Notes: a model not told the origin generated them from the letters alone. A DNA stretch of 64,000 nucleotides from an uncultured Parafilimonas sp. (GCA_903882935.1 CAIRZB010000059.1:1-64000), one strand, 5' to 3'; counted from the stretch's first letter, positions 27,016 to 36,898 are shown. Numbers and translations are program-made.

Positions 27016-29442
27016 TTACTTTCTAACTTCAGCTTGTACTTCCTTCTCCAATGCATCAATTATTTTCTGCACCATGCCGTCTGTTTCCTTATCAGTAAGG
27101 GTTTTGTCTTCGTCAACAAACGTAAAATTAAGTGCTACTGATTTTTTGCCTTGCCCAAGTTTTTCACTTTCAAAAATATCAAACAGCCTTACTGATTGCA
27201 GTTTTTGTAGGTTCGCTTTATGCACAGCTTTTTCAATATCGGCATATTTTACCGTCTTGTCCACTAAAAAAGCCAAGTCTCGCTCCACCGGGGGAAATTT
27301 TGACACCTCTGTGTACACAATCTTCTGCTTGCTTAGTATTTGCACCAACGTGTTATAATGCAGGTCAACAAAAAACACTGGCTGCTTTATGTCAAAAACC
27401 TGCAGGTGGGCAGCGCTTACCTCTGTAATAAAACCAACTGGGTGGTTGCGGTGGGTTATGGCATACTCCCTGCCCTGGGCAACGGCAGTCGGCTCTTCCA
27501 CCTTGGTATTGCCTAAACCGCAAACTGACAGTAGGTTTAATGCAATGCCTTTTGCTGTGTATACATCTTGCCTGGTGCTTTTGGCACGCCAGCCGTTTAT
27601 GGTGGCGTCGCCAGTTAAATACACGCAAAAATGTTCTTGTTCATTGTAATGGCCTGCCGATTTGGACGAATACGTTTTGCCAAATTCAAAAAGCTTGAGG
27701 CTAGTGTTTTTACGGTTTATGTTATACGCCATGCTTTCCAAGGCGGTTTCTAACATAGATGGGCGCAGCACATCCAAGTCTGCACTAAGGCTATTAATCA
27801 TTTTTACCGTATGGGCAAGCGTAGCCTCGTCAAAATACTTGCTGTTGGTAATGCTGTTGGTAAGTATCTCGTTGTAACCAAGGCCTGCAAGGTAGTTGGA
27901 TAGCTTTTCGCGCAATGTTTCATGCAACCCAAGCTCGTCTACCGCAGGGGAAATAGAGATGGCGGAAGGGATGGCGATGTTGTCCAAACCGTCGATGCGC
28001 ACTATTTCTTCCACCACGTCGGCGGGCAGGCTTATGTCGGGTTTTGAAAAAGGTACTTCAACCCATAACTCGTCCATGCCTTCGCGCATTATTTCAAACC
28101 CAAGGCTGCTCAATATTGTTTTTACCGCGTCGGCATGGTAGTTTTTACCGCTCAGTTTTTTTAGGTAGTGGTTTTTCAACACTACCTGTGCCTTTGGCTT
28201 GGGGTTAGGGTAAACATCCACCAAGTCACTGGCAATTTCACCGCCCGCCAGCTCCTTAATAAGCAGCGCGGCACGCTTTAGCACAGTAACGGTGCCCGAC
28301 ACGTCAACTCCTTTTTCAAAACGGGTAGCCGCTTCGGTACGCAGCCCGTGCTTTACTGATGTTTTGCGTATGCTAACGGGGTTAAAGCAAGCACTTTCTA
28401 AAAATATGTTGGTGGTGCTGGTTTTTACACCGCTTTGCAGGCCGCCAAAAACACCGGCAATACACATGCCCCCTTGGGTGTTACAAATCATCAGTTCCTC
28501 GCCGCCCAATATTCGTTCCTTACCATCAAGGGTGGTAAACAAGCTGCCTGCCGGCAAGTTTTTTACTATTACCTCGCCGCCGGTAATCTCGTCAGCATCA
28601 AAGGCGTGCAACGGCTGGCCGGTTTCGTGCAGTATAAAATTGGTAATGTCAACAATGTTATTGATGGGCCGTTGGCCTATTGCCTTAATCTTATCTTGCA
28701 GCCACTGTGGCGATTCCTTTACGGTTACTCCGCTAATGGCTACGCCTGCGTACCGGGCACAAGCATCGGTATTTTCTATGTCTACCTTTATGGTAATTGT
28801 ATGGTTATCAGCTTTAAACTGGTTTATATAGGGCAGTTTTGGCCTGGCCGGTTTTTTATGGTGGTAGGTAAGGTAAGCGCAAACGTCTTTGGCCACGCCA
28901 ATATGGCTCATGGCATCCATTCGGTTGGGGGTAAGGCCAATTTCGTAAATCCAGTCTTGGTAAACAGGAAAATAGTCAGCGGCCGGTGCGCCAACAACGG
29001 CATTTTCGTCCAGCACAATAACCCCTGCATGGCTTTCGCCTATGCCAATTTCGTCCTCGGCGCATATCATACCATAGCTTTCTACGCTGCGTATTTTGGC
29101 AACTTTCATAGTAACTGGCTCGCCTTTAAGGGGGTGTATAGTTACGCCAACCTGGGCCACCACTACTTTTTGCCCTGCAGCAACATTGGGTGCGCCGCAC
29201 ACAATTTGCAGGGGTTCACCATTGCCAACAGAAACCTTGGTTAGCTTTAACTTATCAGCATTGGGGTGCTGGCTGCATTCCAGCACCTCGCCAACCACCA
29301 GGCCTTCCAGGGCGCCCTTTATGCTCTCAAATTTTTCAAGGCTCTCCACCTCCAGCCCTATCGAGGTAAGTATTTTCGATAATTTTTCCGGGTCAATTGT
29401 TTCCGGCAGGTAATCGCAAAGCCATTTATAAGAAATTGTCAT
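27016..29442 (-). CDS. pheT: Phenylalanyl-tRNA synthetase beta subunit
   Basis: Beta chain of the alpha2-beta2 enzyme that charges tRNA-Phe. 808 residues, normal for the bacterial form: EMAP-type tRNA-binding domain (residues ~40-150, VVGEVLECSQHPNADKLK), the B3/B4 domain with editing site (ISGVTVKESPQWLQ, about 220-390), B5 (KNHYLKKLSG), the catalytic-like core (about 480-690) and the C-terminal anticodon-binding FDX domain (VSKFPPVERDLAFLVD). Its promoter box (29465-29472) leaves a leader of only about 17 nt. pheS is elsewhere. The zapA pair lies 343 bp downstream on the same strand. Confidence 0.98.
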   Translation of the reverse strand: MTISYKWLCDYLPETIDPEKLSKILTSIGLEVESLEKFESIKGALEGLVVGEVLECSQHPNADKLKLTKVSVGNGEPLQIVCGAPNVAAGQKVVVAQVGVTIHPLKGEPVTMKVAKIRSVESYGMICAEDEIGIGESHAGVIVLDENAVVGAPAADYFPVYQDWIYEIGLTPNRMDAMSHIGVAKDVCAYLTYHHKKPARPKLPYINQFKADNHTITIKVDIENTDACARYAGVAISGVTVKESPQWLQDKIKAIGQRPINNIVDITNFILHETGQPLHAFDADEITGGEVIVKNLPAGSLFTTLDGKERILGGEELMICNTQGGMCIAGVFGGLQSGVKTSTTNIFLESACFNPVSIRKTSVKHGLRTEAATRFEKGVDVSGTVTVLKRAALLIKELAGGEIASDLVDVYPNPKPKAQVVLKNHYLKKLSGKNYHADAVKTILSSLGFEIMREGMDELWVEVPFSKPDISLPADVVEEIVRIDGLDNIAIPSAISISPAVDELGLHETLREKLSNYLAGLGYNEILTNSITNSKYFDEATLAHTVKMINSLSADLDVLRPSMLETALESMAYNINRKNTSLKLFEFGKTYSSKSAGHYNEQEHFCVYLTGDATINGWRAKSTRQDVYTAKGIALNLLSVCGLGNTKVEEPTAVAQGREYAITHRNHPVGFITEVSAAHLQVFDIKQPVFFVDLHYNTLVQILSKQKIVYTEVSKFPPVERDLAFLVDKTVKYADIEKAVHKANLQKLQSVRLFDIFESEKLGQGKKSVALNFTFVDEDKTLTDKETDGMVQKIIDALEKEVQAEVRK

Positions 29443-29464
29443 GCACTCATCTTTTTCGTGGCTG

Positions 29465-29472
29465 CAAATATA
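29465..29472 (-). promoter_or_regulatory. -7 box TATATTTG of pheT
   Basis: Perfect TAnnTTTG on the minus strand, 22 nt upstream of the pheT ATG. No -33 TTTG at 19-20 nt. Confidence 0.55.
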
Positions 29473-29648
29473 ACTTATGGGCGGCAGTGTGGAGGGGAAA
29501 TTTAACCTGTGCTATTTACGGCAGACCCCTTTTGTGGACTTTTGCATAAAATCCAATACCGCGCCATGGAGGATGCCAGTGCTTATTCTGCTGGTATTTT
29601 TAACTATTTTTGGCCAGTTACTTGCAAAAAATATAGACACGCACGCGC

Positions 29649-30593
29649 ATGAACCGACTAGACCGCCTTACTGCCATTTTAATACAACTTCAATCGAGGC
29701 GCATTGTAAAGGCGCAGGATATTGCGGAGCGGTTTGGTATAAGTTTGCGCACGGTTTACCGCGACGTAAAAACACTGGAAGAAGCCGGCGTGCCCGTAAT
29801 TGGGGAGGCCGGTGTAGGGTACAGCATTATGGAAGGGTATCGGCTGCCCCCCGTTATGTTTACCCGTGAGGAGGCTACCGCCTTTTTAACAGCCGGCAAG
29901 CTGGTGGAAAAATTAACGGATAACAGTACAGAGGAAAGCTACAAATCGGCCATGTACAAAGTGCGTGCCGTACTGCGCACCACCGAGAAAGACCTGTTGG
30001 AAAATATAGAAGACCACATACAAGTGCTGCAGTCACCTACGCAGGCCAATACCGTTAGTGCTGCAAACCCCATGCAAACCATACTTAAAAGCATTGGCAC
30101 CAAAAACGTATTGCAAATAAATTATGCCGCTGTAGGCCATGGCGTAAACACCGAGCGGTATGTTGAACCCGTGGGGGTTTTTTACCAAAACAGTTTTTGG
30201 TACCTGATAGCCTTTTGCAGGCTGAGGAAGGATTACCGCAATTTTCGCATTGACCGTATTACGAAGATTATGGCGTGCAACGAGCGGTTTGGGCAGGAAC
30301 ACCCATCCTTAAAATCGTACCTGCAACGCGTTGCGGCCGACCAGGAGTTGCAAACGATAGTGATGCAGGTGGATAAAGGCACCCTGCGGTACTTGGAAGG
30401 CCAGAAATATTACCACGGCTTTGTAAGCCAAGAGGTACAGGGAGATATGGTTGAGATGACATTTTTAACTTCCTCGCTAGAGGGGTTTGCCCGTTGGTAT
30501 ATAATGTTTGGCGACAGGGCGGCCATTATTACCCCTGCTGTACTTAACCAAAGGGTGCGAGACCTATTGCGTACCATATTGGATAAATTGTAA
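29649..30593 (+). CDS. HTH and WYL domain transcriptional regulator (YafY type)
   Basis: 314 residues: an N-terminal winged HTH (MNRLDRLTAILIQLQSRRIVKAQDIAERFGISLRTVYRDV region, here in two parts: RLTAILIQLQSRR and AERFGISLRTVYRDVKTLEEAG) and a WYL domain around 150-225 (INYAAVGHG, VEPVGVFYQNSFWYLIAFCRLRKDYRNFRIDRI), followed by the WCX extension. WYL proteins sense ligands, often nucleic acid fragments, and repress or activate nearby genes. The target may be the DoxX gene, which converges on it, but no operator is visible. It starts from ATG 29649 after a poor promoter region (TTTTG, GACTTTTG). Confidence 0.92.
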   Translation: MNRLDRLTAILIQLQSRRIVKAQDIAERFGISLRTVYRDVKTLEEAGVPVIGEAGVGYSIMEGYRLPPVMFTREEATAFLTAGKLVEKLTDNSTEESYKSAMYKVRAVLRTTEKDLLENIEDHIQVLQSPTQANTVSAANPMQTILKSIGTKNVLQINYAAVGHGVNTERYVEPVGVFYQNSFWYLIAFCRLRKDYRNFRIDRITKIMACNERFGQEHPSLKSYLQRVAADQELQTIVMQVDKGTLRYLEGQKYYHGFVSQEVQGDMVEMTFLTSSLEGFARWYIMFGDRAAIITPAVLNQRVRDLLRTILDKL

Positions 30594-30622
30594 CGAAACC
30601 TGACGGAATAAAACAGCAAGAT

Positions 30623-30670
30623 GGCTGGGCTGGTAAAACATGTGAGCGGCCCAGCTGGGTTTATTTTTTA
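30623..30670 (+). terminator. Terminator of the WYL regulator
   Basis: GGCTGGGC (30623-30630) pairs with GCCCAGCT (30649-30656), 8 bp including one G-T, then GGGTTTATTTTTTAT. It overlaps the 3' end of the convergent DoxX gene. Confidence 0.5.
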
Positions 30671-31017
30671 TCGTATTTTGAGGCCCACCATATTAGCAAT
30701 ACCTGCAAAGGCAAACGCAAAATTGCCAGCCAGGTGGCGGGGTTGTGTTGGTAAGCGTAGTTGATGGCCATTTGCACATTGGCCGGAAAAACGGCTATCA
30801 ACAAAAAAATAATGCCGATGGAAGCCAGCCGACGGGTACTTGCTGGTATCAACAGCAGCCCCAATGCTATTTCTGCGCCGCCGCTAACTTTTACCAAGGC
30901 GGCATGCCAAGGCATGTAAGGCGGCATAATGCTTAAATACATGGCTGGTTGCAAAAAATGATTAACCCCTGCCCCAACATACAAGGCTGCCATTAGGTAT
31001 AAAAAAAACTTCTTCAT
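30661..31017 (-). CDS. DoxX family membrane protein
   Basis: 118 residues with four predicted TM helices: FFLYLMAALYVGAGVNHFL, then VKVSGGAEIALGLLLIPA, RRLASIGIIFLLIAVFPANV and WLAILRLPLQVLLIWWA. The N-terminal GVNHFLQP and the GGAEIALG segment are typical of DoxX/MauE-like proteins, which often partner with redox enzymes in the inner membrane. The role here is unknown. It is a single-gene unit, convergent with the WYL regulator. Confidence 0.87.
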   Translation of the reverse strand: MKKFFLYLMAALYVGAGVNHFLQPAMYLSIMPPYMPWHAALVKVSGGAEIALGLLLIPASTRRLASIGIIFLLIAVFPANVQMAINYAYQHNPATWLAILRLPLQVLLIWWASKYDKK

Positions 31018-31333
31018 ACAGTGAAAATAGTATTTATGCCGGGCATTCAGCTAGTATAAATAACAATGGCCGGCTTGTTTAGTACGGCGCTTTGAAATAG
31101 GCAGCCCAATAGAACTGATAAAAAAATACCGTGGTAGGCTTGTGTAATTTTATGCTACATTTATAGCCTTAAAATACCCGGGCCTTATTACGATTGCATT
31201 AAAACGATTACTGATTTTATAAAGTTTTGTTGCTTGCTAGCAACTACAGATTCTTATTGTTGCTTAGTGATTTTGCTTGGTAAATTTCTTAGCATGGCTC
31301 TACACTTACAAGTTCCTAAAACCCTAATAATGT
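31018..31333. other. Divergent intergenic region, 316 bases, nothing distinct
   Basis: AT-rich spacer with no perfect -7 box, hairpin or ORF. It must hold the promoter of the DUF4249 pair at 31334. Confidence 0.45.
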
Positions 31334-32464
31334 ATGTATCCGCGTATTTTTTGCCTAATATTCTGTTGCTCATTAGTACTGGCGTTTAGCTGCAAACAGC
31401 ACTACACGTTGCCCGCCCAAGCGATAAAGCAAACCAATTATCTAGTGGTGGAGGGCAATATTAATGTCGGTCAAGATTCAACCATTATTACCCTAACACG
31501 TTCGGTGCCGGTAACCGATACCACCAAAGCATTGGTGCCAGAAACCGGTGCCGCCATTACCGTGGAAACCGATGCAGGCCGAACCTTTCCATTGGTGGAA
31601 ATAGGGAACGGCGCGTATGCCGTTGCCAATATACAACAAGGTGCTGCCAGTGAAAAATACAGGCTAAACATAACCACGGCGAACAACAGGCAATACGTCT
31701 CCAGCTATGTGGAATTTAAGAAAACACCCCCAATAGACAGTGTTAGCTGGGAGCAGCATGACGACGGCGTGCATATTTATGTAAACACACACGACGACCA
31801 AAATAAATCCCTCTACTATAAATGGAATTTTACAGAAGTATGGGAATACCATGCCCCCTTTAAGTCAAGCATTATATATGTAAACGGTTTTGAAGTTGTT
31901 AGGCCAGTGCAGGTACAATTTTGTTGGCAAACCGTTGCTTCAACTGCCGTTATTATGCAAAACACGAATAACCTGGCGCAGGATGTTGTGTACAAAAAGC
32001 AACTGATGTTCATCCCCACATCCGACCATAAATTGGGGGTTTTGTATACCATGCTGGTTAGCCAAAATGTGTTGACCAAAGAGGGGTTTGACTACTGGAC
32101 AGGCCTGAGCAAGAACTCAGAGCAGTTGGGTAGCATTTTCGATGCCCAGCCATCCCAGTTAGCGGGCAACCTGCGTTGTGTAACCGACCCTGCTGAGCCA
32201 GTTGTTGGTTTTATTACAGCCACCACCACCGAGCAGCACAGGCTATGGATAAAACACCCTGCAGTGAATAATTGGAAATACCCCTTGGGCCGTTTCACTT
32301 CCTGCGACACGTTGCACTTGGACAGGCCAGGTGTACAAAACTTGGTAATGGCCAACATATACGCAGGGGTAGACGATGAAGTGCCTCCCTATGCCACATC
32401 AATTGATTGTGTTGATTGCACCTTGCAGGGAGGTGTAAATGTAAAACCTGCGTTTTGGCCTTAG
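31334..32464 (+). CDS. DUF4249 lipoprotein, copy 1
   Basis: 376 residues. Signal with lipobox-like AFSC, then the DUF4249 pattern: NYLVVEGNINVGQDSTIITLTRSVPV at the start (in segments YLVVEGNIN and ITLTRSV), GAAITVETDAGRTFPLVE, then YVNTHDDQNKSLYYKWNFTEVWEYHAP and the C-terminal CVDCTLQGGVNVKPAFW. These proteins are usually encoded beside a TonB-dependent receptor and act at the outer membrane surface; here no receptor gene is present. A paralogue follows after 66 bp, with long identical DNA stretches. Ligand unknown. Confidence 0.88.
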   Translation: MYPRIFCLIFCCSLVLAFSCKQHYTLPAQAIKQTNYLVVEGNINVGQDSTIITLTRSVPVTDTTKALVPETGAAITVETDAGRTFPLVEIGNGAYAVANIQQGAASEKYRLNITTANNRQYVSSYVEFKKTPPIDSVSWEQHDDGVHIYVNTHDDQNKSLYYKWNFTEVWEYHAPFKSSIIYVNGFEVVRPVQVQFCWQTVASTAVIMQNTNNLAQDVVYKKQLMFIPTSDHKLGVLYTMLVSQNVLTKEGFDYWTGLSKNSEQLGSIFDAQPSQLAGNLRCVTDPAEPVVGFITATTTEQHRLWIKHPAVNNWKYPLGRFTSCDTLHLDRPGVQNLVMANIYAGVDDEVPPYATSIDCVDCTLQGGVNVKPAFWP

Positions 32465-32530
32465 TGGTTTTTGGATACAGTTTTATGTACAACAGTTAAA
32501 TTGGTTATCTTTATAAAATAGACAGAACAG

Positions 32531-33673
32531 ATGTTTACCCGCGTTTTAAATGCCATATTTTGTTGTATGCTGCTGCTCGCACTTGGCTGCAAACAGCACT
32601 ACACGTTGCCCGCCCAAGCGATAAAGCAAACCAATTATTTAGTGGTAGAAGGCAATATTAACGTGGGGCAGGATTCAACCATTATAACACTAACACGCTC
32701 AGTGCCGGTAACCGATACCACTAAAGCTTTAGTGCCCGAAATAGGAGCCGCCATTACCGTGGAAACCGATTCAGGCCGAACCTTTCCCTTGGTTGAAATA
32801 GGAAACGGTGCCTATGCCGTTAGCAATATACCGCTTGGGCCAGCCAGCGAAAAATACAGAATTAACGTAACTACTGCCGGCAACAGGCAATACCTTTCCA
32901 GCTTTGTAGTGTACAAAAAAGCACCCGCTATAGACAGTGTTAGTTGGGAGCAACATGACGACGGTGTGCATATTTATGTAAACACCCACGACGACCAAAA
33001 CAAATCGTTGTATTATAAATGGAATTTTACCGAAGTGTGGGAATACCATGCCCCTTTTTCTTCTAGTTACGAGTACAAAGACGGCATTGAGGTTCGCCGG
33101 CCAGCGCAGGTTCAGTACTGTTGGCAAACGGTTGCCTCTACGGCAGTTATTATGCAGAATACCAATAACCTTGCAAAGGATGTTGTATACAAAAAGCAAC
33201 TTATGTTCATCCCCACATCCGACCATAAATTGGGGGTTTTGTATACCATGCTGGTTAGCCAAAATGTGTTGACCAAAGAGGGGTTTGACTACTGGACAGG
33301 CCTTAGCAAAAACTCTGAGCAGTTGGGCAGTATTTTTGATGCCCAGCCATCCCAATTAGCGGGCAACCTATATTGTGTAACCGACCCTGCCGAGCCTGTT
33401 TTGGGTTTTATAACGGCCACTACCACCGAGCAGCACAGGCTTTGGATAAAACACCCCGAAGTGAATGGCTGGCTGTACCCATTGGGCAAATTTGCTGCTT
33501 GCGATACATCGCATTTAGACCGCGCAGGTGTTTTGGCCTTGGTAATGGCGAATGTGTATGCGAAAGTAGACCAAGAACCTTTTACCAACGACCCGCCTTA
33601 TGCCACGTCAATTGATTGCGTTGATTGCACCTTGCAGGGAGGTGTAAATGTAAAACCTGCGTTTTGGCCTTAG
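32531..33673 (+). CDS. DUF4249 lipoprotein, copy 2
   Basis: 380 residues, about 85% identical to copy 1 by eye, with the same lipobox region (ALGC) and conserved cysteines near the C-terminus (CVDCTLQGG). Identity is uneven: residues ~20-75, ~137-175 and ~210-285 are almost unchanged, while blocks near 95-130, 175-195 and 335-365 differ. The DNA from about 33211 to 33302 is nearly identical to 32014-32105. It probably shares an operon with copy 1. The divergent blocks may be ligand-contact loops. Confidence 0.88.
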   Translation: MFTRVLNAIFCCMLLLALGCKQHYTLPAQAIKQTNYLVVEGNINVGQDSTIITLTRSVPVTDTTKALVPEIGAAITVETDSGRTFPLVEIGNGAYAVSNIPLGPASEKYRINVTTAGNRQYLSSFVVYKKAPAIDSVSWEQHDDGVHIYVNTHDDQNKSLYYKWNFTEVWEYHAPFSSSYEYKDGIEVRRPAQVQYCWQTVASTAVIMQNTNNLAKDVVYKKQLMFIPTSDHKLGVLYTMLVSQNVLTKEGFDYWTGLSKNSEQLGSIFDAQPSQLAGNLYCVTDPAEPVLGFITATTTEQHRLWIKHPEVNGWLYPLGKFAACDTSHLDRAGVLALVMANVYAKVDQEPFTNDPPYATSIDCVDCTLQGGVNVKPAFWP

Positions 33674-33898
33674 CGCGTGCAGATGGCGAAACTGCGCCTT
33701 TTTTGCTAAACCATAAAAAGCGGTTTGATACTACCAACTAAACATGCCGAATTGTAAGGCAAACCACAACGCACTGCTTTATAATATGCAACAATATTTT
33801 ATCGCAATATGCCACACACAGGTAGGGTAATGGCAATGGTATAGCACTACAAACCCAGCCATAATAACGCTTTAGGGGGGTGTTACCCGTTACACTTG

Positions 33899-35332
33899 TT
33901 ATTTGGGTAACACTGTAACAATAACACGTTTGTAGCGGGTTAGTGCCGGTGTGCCTTTATCGGTAACCTTTAGTATAAAATGTATTGTTTGGGCACCTTC
34001 TACCACAGGGGCTGTTACCGGCAGGTTGTATAAGTTTGCCGCAAAAGGCTTAAAGCTTACAAAGCCTTTATAGGTGCCTGCCTCAGGGTATTGAAACCAC
34101 AGGTAACTGATGGAATCCCCGTCGGGGTCGGTGGTACCCTCGGCATTTAGGTGGAACTCCTCCCCCGATTTCACCGTCAGGTGGTCGCTGTGGGCCAAAG
34201 CGGTTATTGGCGGATGGTTGCATTCGGCAAAGCTTTTGGTTGTCCAGGCCATGCGGGCCGCAAAATCGTTTTGATACTCCTGCCGCCAACGCCAAATGGT
34301 TGCGGTATTGCTTTTATACCCCTTTTTGTCCAGGGGGGACAGGATGGAATCGCTCGCGTTCGTCCAAGTAGCGCGTGTTTCTGGTGCATCCTTAGGCCAG
34401 TTTTCCCTTTTAAACATGCCTGTGTTAGAGTCTTCAAACTCGGGAAGGTAGTATTCATACCGCCCGCCCCAGCCGCCGTAGTTGGGGTGTTCGGGGTCGT
34501 TCAGGCCATTGCTTATCAGGCTTAAAAAGCTTGGGGTGTCGCCCTCCATGCCATAAGCCACATCAGGGTATGCGGCACCCAGCGGGCCATGGCCCTGCTG
34601 TATGTTTTTGGCCAGCCAATCGTTAGAAACCACCTCGGTGTTAGAACCCGGCATGCCAAACGACATGCCTAGCCAAGTTGCTTTTGCGTAATTGTAGCCG
34701 GGCGTAACCACGTAAAATATTGAGGGGAAGTTGCTCCTTATCCATGGGCCGCTGTCGTCTTGGTCAGATATGGTGTACACCCGTATTTTGTTGTATAACT
34801 GTGTAGCAAGCCCGGGTGCTTTCGTTTGCCTAATTTTCCACAAAGCTTGCGCCAAAGTATTGGTGCCGCCCCAAACGGTTATCCAAACCGGCCTGGGGTC
34901 GTTTTTTTCCAATACCTGTATGATCCAGTCAGCCCCTTCGGAATCATGGCCGCTGCCAACGCCTTCCATGCCATATATTGCTGGCCCTTTTTTTACCTTG
35001 GCCTTTAATGCCTCGTAGGCTGGGTAGCCCTTTTCGTGCTTCAGCAGGTTGGGCTGCACTTTTTTATAAGCCTCCAGCACGTTTACTATGCTTTCCGGCG
35101 CCACCCTTGTTTTTTGGTGTATGGATGTGGTGGCCACCAGCCCCTCCACATCCCATTGGTTGGCATAGGTTAAAAACCGGATGAGCGATTGCGTATCATC
35201 CACATCGGCCTCAATATCGGTAAGTACCAATACCCTCTTTTTAGGGCTTGCCTGCGCCGCGCTAGGGGCTGGCAACAGGTAAGCCAGTAACACCATTGCA
35301 GCTAACGCAGCCAATAATTTTTTCATATTCAA
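33899..35332 (-). CDS. DUF1593 nucleoside-hydrolase-like exported protein
   Basis: 477 residues (a second Met at residue 3 may be the true start). A signal peptide ends near APSAAQA. The N-terminal ~320 residues form a nucleoside-hydrolase-like fold with LTDIEADVDDTQSLIRF, the Asp-rich metal site in the N-terminal strand, and VWGGTNTLAQAL. The C-terminal ~110 residues are an Ig-like sandwich (TVKSGEEFHLNAEGTTDPDGDSISYLW in segments). DUF1593 proteins occur with glycoside hydrolases in Bacteroidota; the next gene on the same strand is a GH29 fucosidase, whose stop lies 72 bp upstream of its start, so they may act on one substrate. Confidence 0.87.
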   Translation of the reverse strand: MNMKKLLAALAAMVLLAYLLPAPSAAQASPKKRVLVLTDIEADVDDTQSLIRFLTYANQWDVEGLVATTSIHQKTRVAPESIVNVLEAYKKVQPNLLKHEKGYPAYEALKAKVKKGPAIYGMEGVGSGHDSEGADWIIQVLEKNDPRPVWITVWGGTNTLAQALWKIRQTKAPGLATQLYNKIRVYTISDQDDSGPWIRSNFPSIFYVVTPGYNYAKATWLGMSFGMPGSNTEVVSNDWLAKNIQQGHGPLGAAYPDVAYGMEGDTPSFLSLISNGLNDPEHPNYGGWGGRYEYYLPEFEDSNTGMFKRENWPKDAPETRATWTNASDSILSPLDKKGYKSNTATIWRWRQEYQNDFAARMAWTTKSFAECNHPPITALAHSDHLTVKSGEEFHLNAEGTTDPDGDSISYLWFQYPEAGTYKGFVSFKPFAANLYNLPVTAPVVEGAQTIHFILKVTDKGTPALTRYKRVIVTVLPK

Positions 35333-35403
35333 GCAATTCTGTTATTTACCAAAAAGTGGCGGTACCAAAACAGGCTAACAATAGGTGGTTAAGGCTTTAT
35401 TTG

Positions 35404-36798
35404 TTATAAAGCCCCTTGCAGCTTAAATACCCAAGCATATTTTAAATGGTTTGTGCCTGCGTTAATTACCGGCGGTTGTATGCTAACCGTATTGTTTTTT
35501 ACCGTGTATTTTACCGTGCCGTTTAACCCCAGCATGCTTACTGCCGCGGGTTTTTTAACACCAGGTATTTCCAGCGGCTGTGTGGGGTAGCTGGTGCACA
35601 GCACATATAAATCGTTGCCCTTGGCCGTATAGGCCACTCCGGGTTGCTTTTGGGCGGGTGCGCCTGCCCAGCCGGTGGTGCCGTATATGGCTTCGCCGTT
35701 TACACCCAGCCAATCGCCCATGTCTTTTAACCGCTGTTGAAAAATTACGGGTATGCGTCCGTCTGCGGTGGGCCCAATATCCAACAACAGGTTACCACCG
35801 CGCGAAACTTTTTCTATCAACACACTCACCAATTGTTCACTGGTTTGGTAATCGGCCAAATCCTCATTTCTGTTATACCCAAATGAGGAGCCGATGCCAC
35901 GGCACTCCTCCCAAGGGTGGGCAATCACCTTGTCTTTTAGGTTGTTATCCCCTTCCAAATCATACTCGGTGGTGTAAATGCCGCCGTGTTTGCTGCGGGT
36001 ATCGTTGCCCCAGCGGTCGTTTACCACAATATTGTCTTTTACGGGCGATTGGTTGTACAGCCAACTTAAAAACTGCTCGCTTTTCCATTCGGCACTGGTA
36101 TGCTCCCATTCACCGTCGGTCCATAAAATATCGGGGCGGTATTTCTCCACCAGGTCTTTCATCTGCGGCACCATGTGGGCATCCACATAGCTGTTAAAAT
36201 CGGTTTTGTAGGTGGGGTTAAACCATTCGTACAGGCTGTAGTAAAAGCCCATGTGCAGGCCTGCGGCTTTAACGGCATTGCTAAGCTCGCCGGCCAAATC
36301 GCGGTGCGGGCCAACATCAACCGAGTTCCAGTTCCAAGACTGCTTGCTGGGCCAAAGGGTAAACCCTTCGTGGTGCTTTGACGTGAGTACCACGTATTTT
36401 GCGCCGGATGATTTAATAATATCCGCCCATTCGGCGGCATTGAACATATTGCAGTTAAGGTCTTTCACAAAATCCTGGTATTTAAAACCGGCCCCGTAGG
36501 TTTTATCGTGAAAGTTTTTAAACAGGTTGTGCAGCTTTTTGCCGCCGTTGCTCGTATCCATCAGCCGTTGCCAGTACCATTCGGCATACCGCTCATAAAT
36601 ACCCACGCCTTCTTTGGCGGTGGGTGCCCAGGCCGGCACGGAGTACACCCCCCAGTGGATGAAGATGCCAAATTTAACATCGCCAAACCATGCCGGCACC
36701 GGCCGCGCATCCAGAGACTGCCAGTTGGGCGCATAAGTTTGGGCCGATAGGCGATTGAGTACTACAACCAATAACAGGAGCAGGCAAGCTTTTTTCAT
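35404..36798 (-). CDS. Alpha-L-fucosidase, GH29
   Basis: Retaining exo-hydrolase removing alpha-linked L-fucose from glycans, exported (signal ends near LSAQ). 464 residues: TIM-barrel with GIFIHWGVYSVPAW (about 44-57), HHEG (142-145), the nucleophile Asp228 in DILWTDGEW, then a C-terminal beta-sandwich. The general acid/base in GH29 is not fixed by motif, so it is not assigned. Linked to the DUF1593 gene downstream (72 bp) on the same strand; there is no SusCD pair, so this is not a full polysaccharide locus. Confidence 0.94.
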   Translation of the reverse strand: MKKACLLLLLVVVLNRLSAQTYAPNWQSLDARPVPAWFGDVKFGIFIHWGVYSVPAWAPTAKEGVGIYERYAEWYWQRLMDTSNGGKKLHNLFKNFHDKTYGAGFKYQDFVKDLNCNMFNAAEWADIIKSSGAKYVVLTSKHHEGFTLWPSKQSWNWNSVDVGPHRDLAGELSNAVKAAGLHMGFYYSLYEWFNPTYKTDFNSYVDAHMVPQMKDLVEKYRPDILWTDGEWEHTSAEWKSEQFLSWLYNQSPVKDNIVVNDRWGNDTRSKHGGIYTTEYDLEGDNNLKDKVIAHPWEECRGIGSSFGYNRNEDLADYQTSEQLVSVLIEKVSRGGNLLLDIGPTADGRIPVIFQQRLKDMGDWLGVNGEAIYGTTGWAGAPAQKQPGVAYTAKGNDLYVLCTSYPTQPLEIPGVKKPAAVSMLGLNGTVKYTVKNNTVSIQPPVINAGTNHLKYAWVFKLQGAL

Positions 36799-36853
36799 AT
36801 GGGATGTTTGAAATTGAAGGGGAAATTATGACAATTTTAGGCTCGGCACTATC

Positions 36854-36898
36854 ATATCACAAAAAATCCCCGCTTATGGCGGGGATTTTCTGTGATAT
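36854..36898 (-). terminator. Large bidirectional terminator after the M1 peptidase
   Basis: Outer arms ATATCACA/TGTGATAT (36854-36861, 36891-36898) enclose an inner AATCCCCGC/GCGGGGATT stem with a TTATG loop. Read on the minus strand the inner stem runs into TTTTTT. It lies about 30 nt past the M1 stop, between M1 and the GH29 start. Confidence 0.8.

Noticed and set aside
28435-29244. 269-codon frame opposite pheT
   Set aside because: Antisense to a conserved gene, no recognisable domain.
35580-36197. 205-codon frame opposite the GH29 fucosidase
   Set aside because: Arg/Cys-rich antisense translation, no support.
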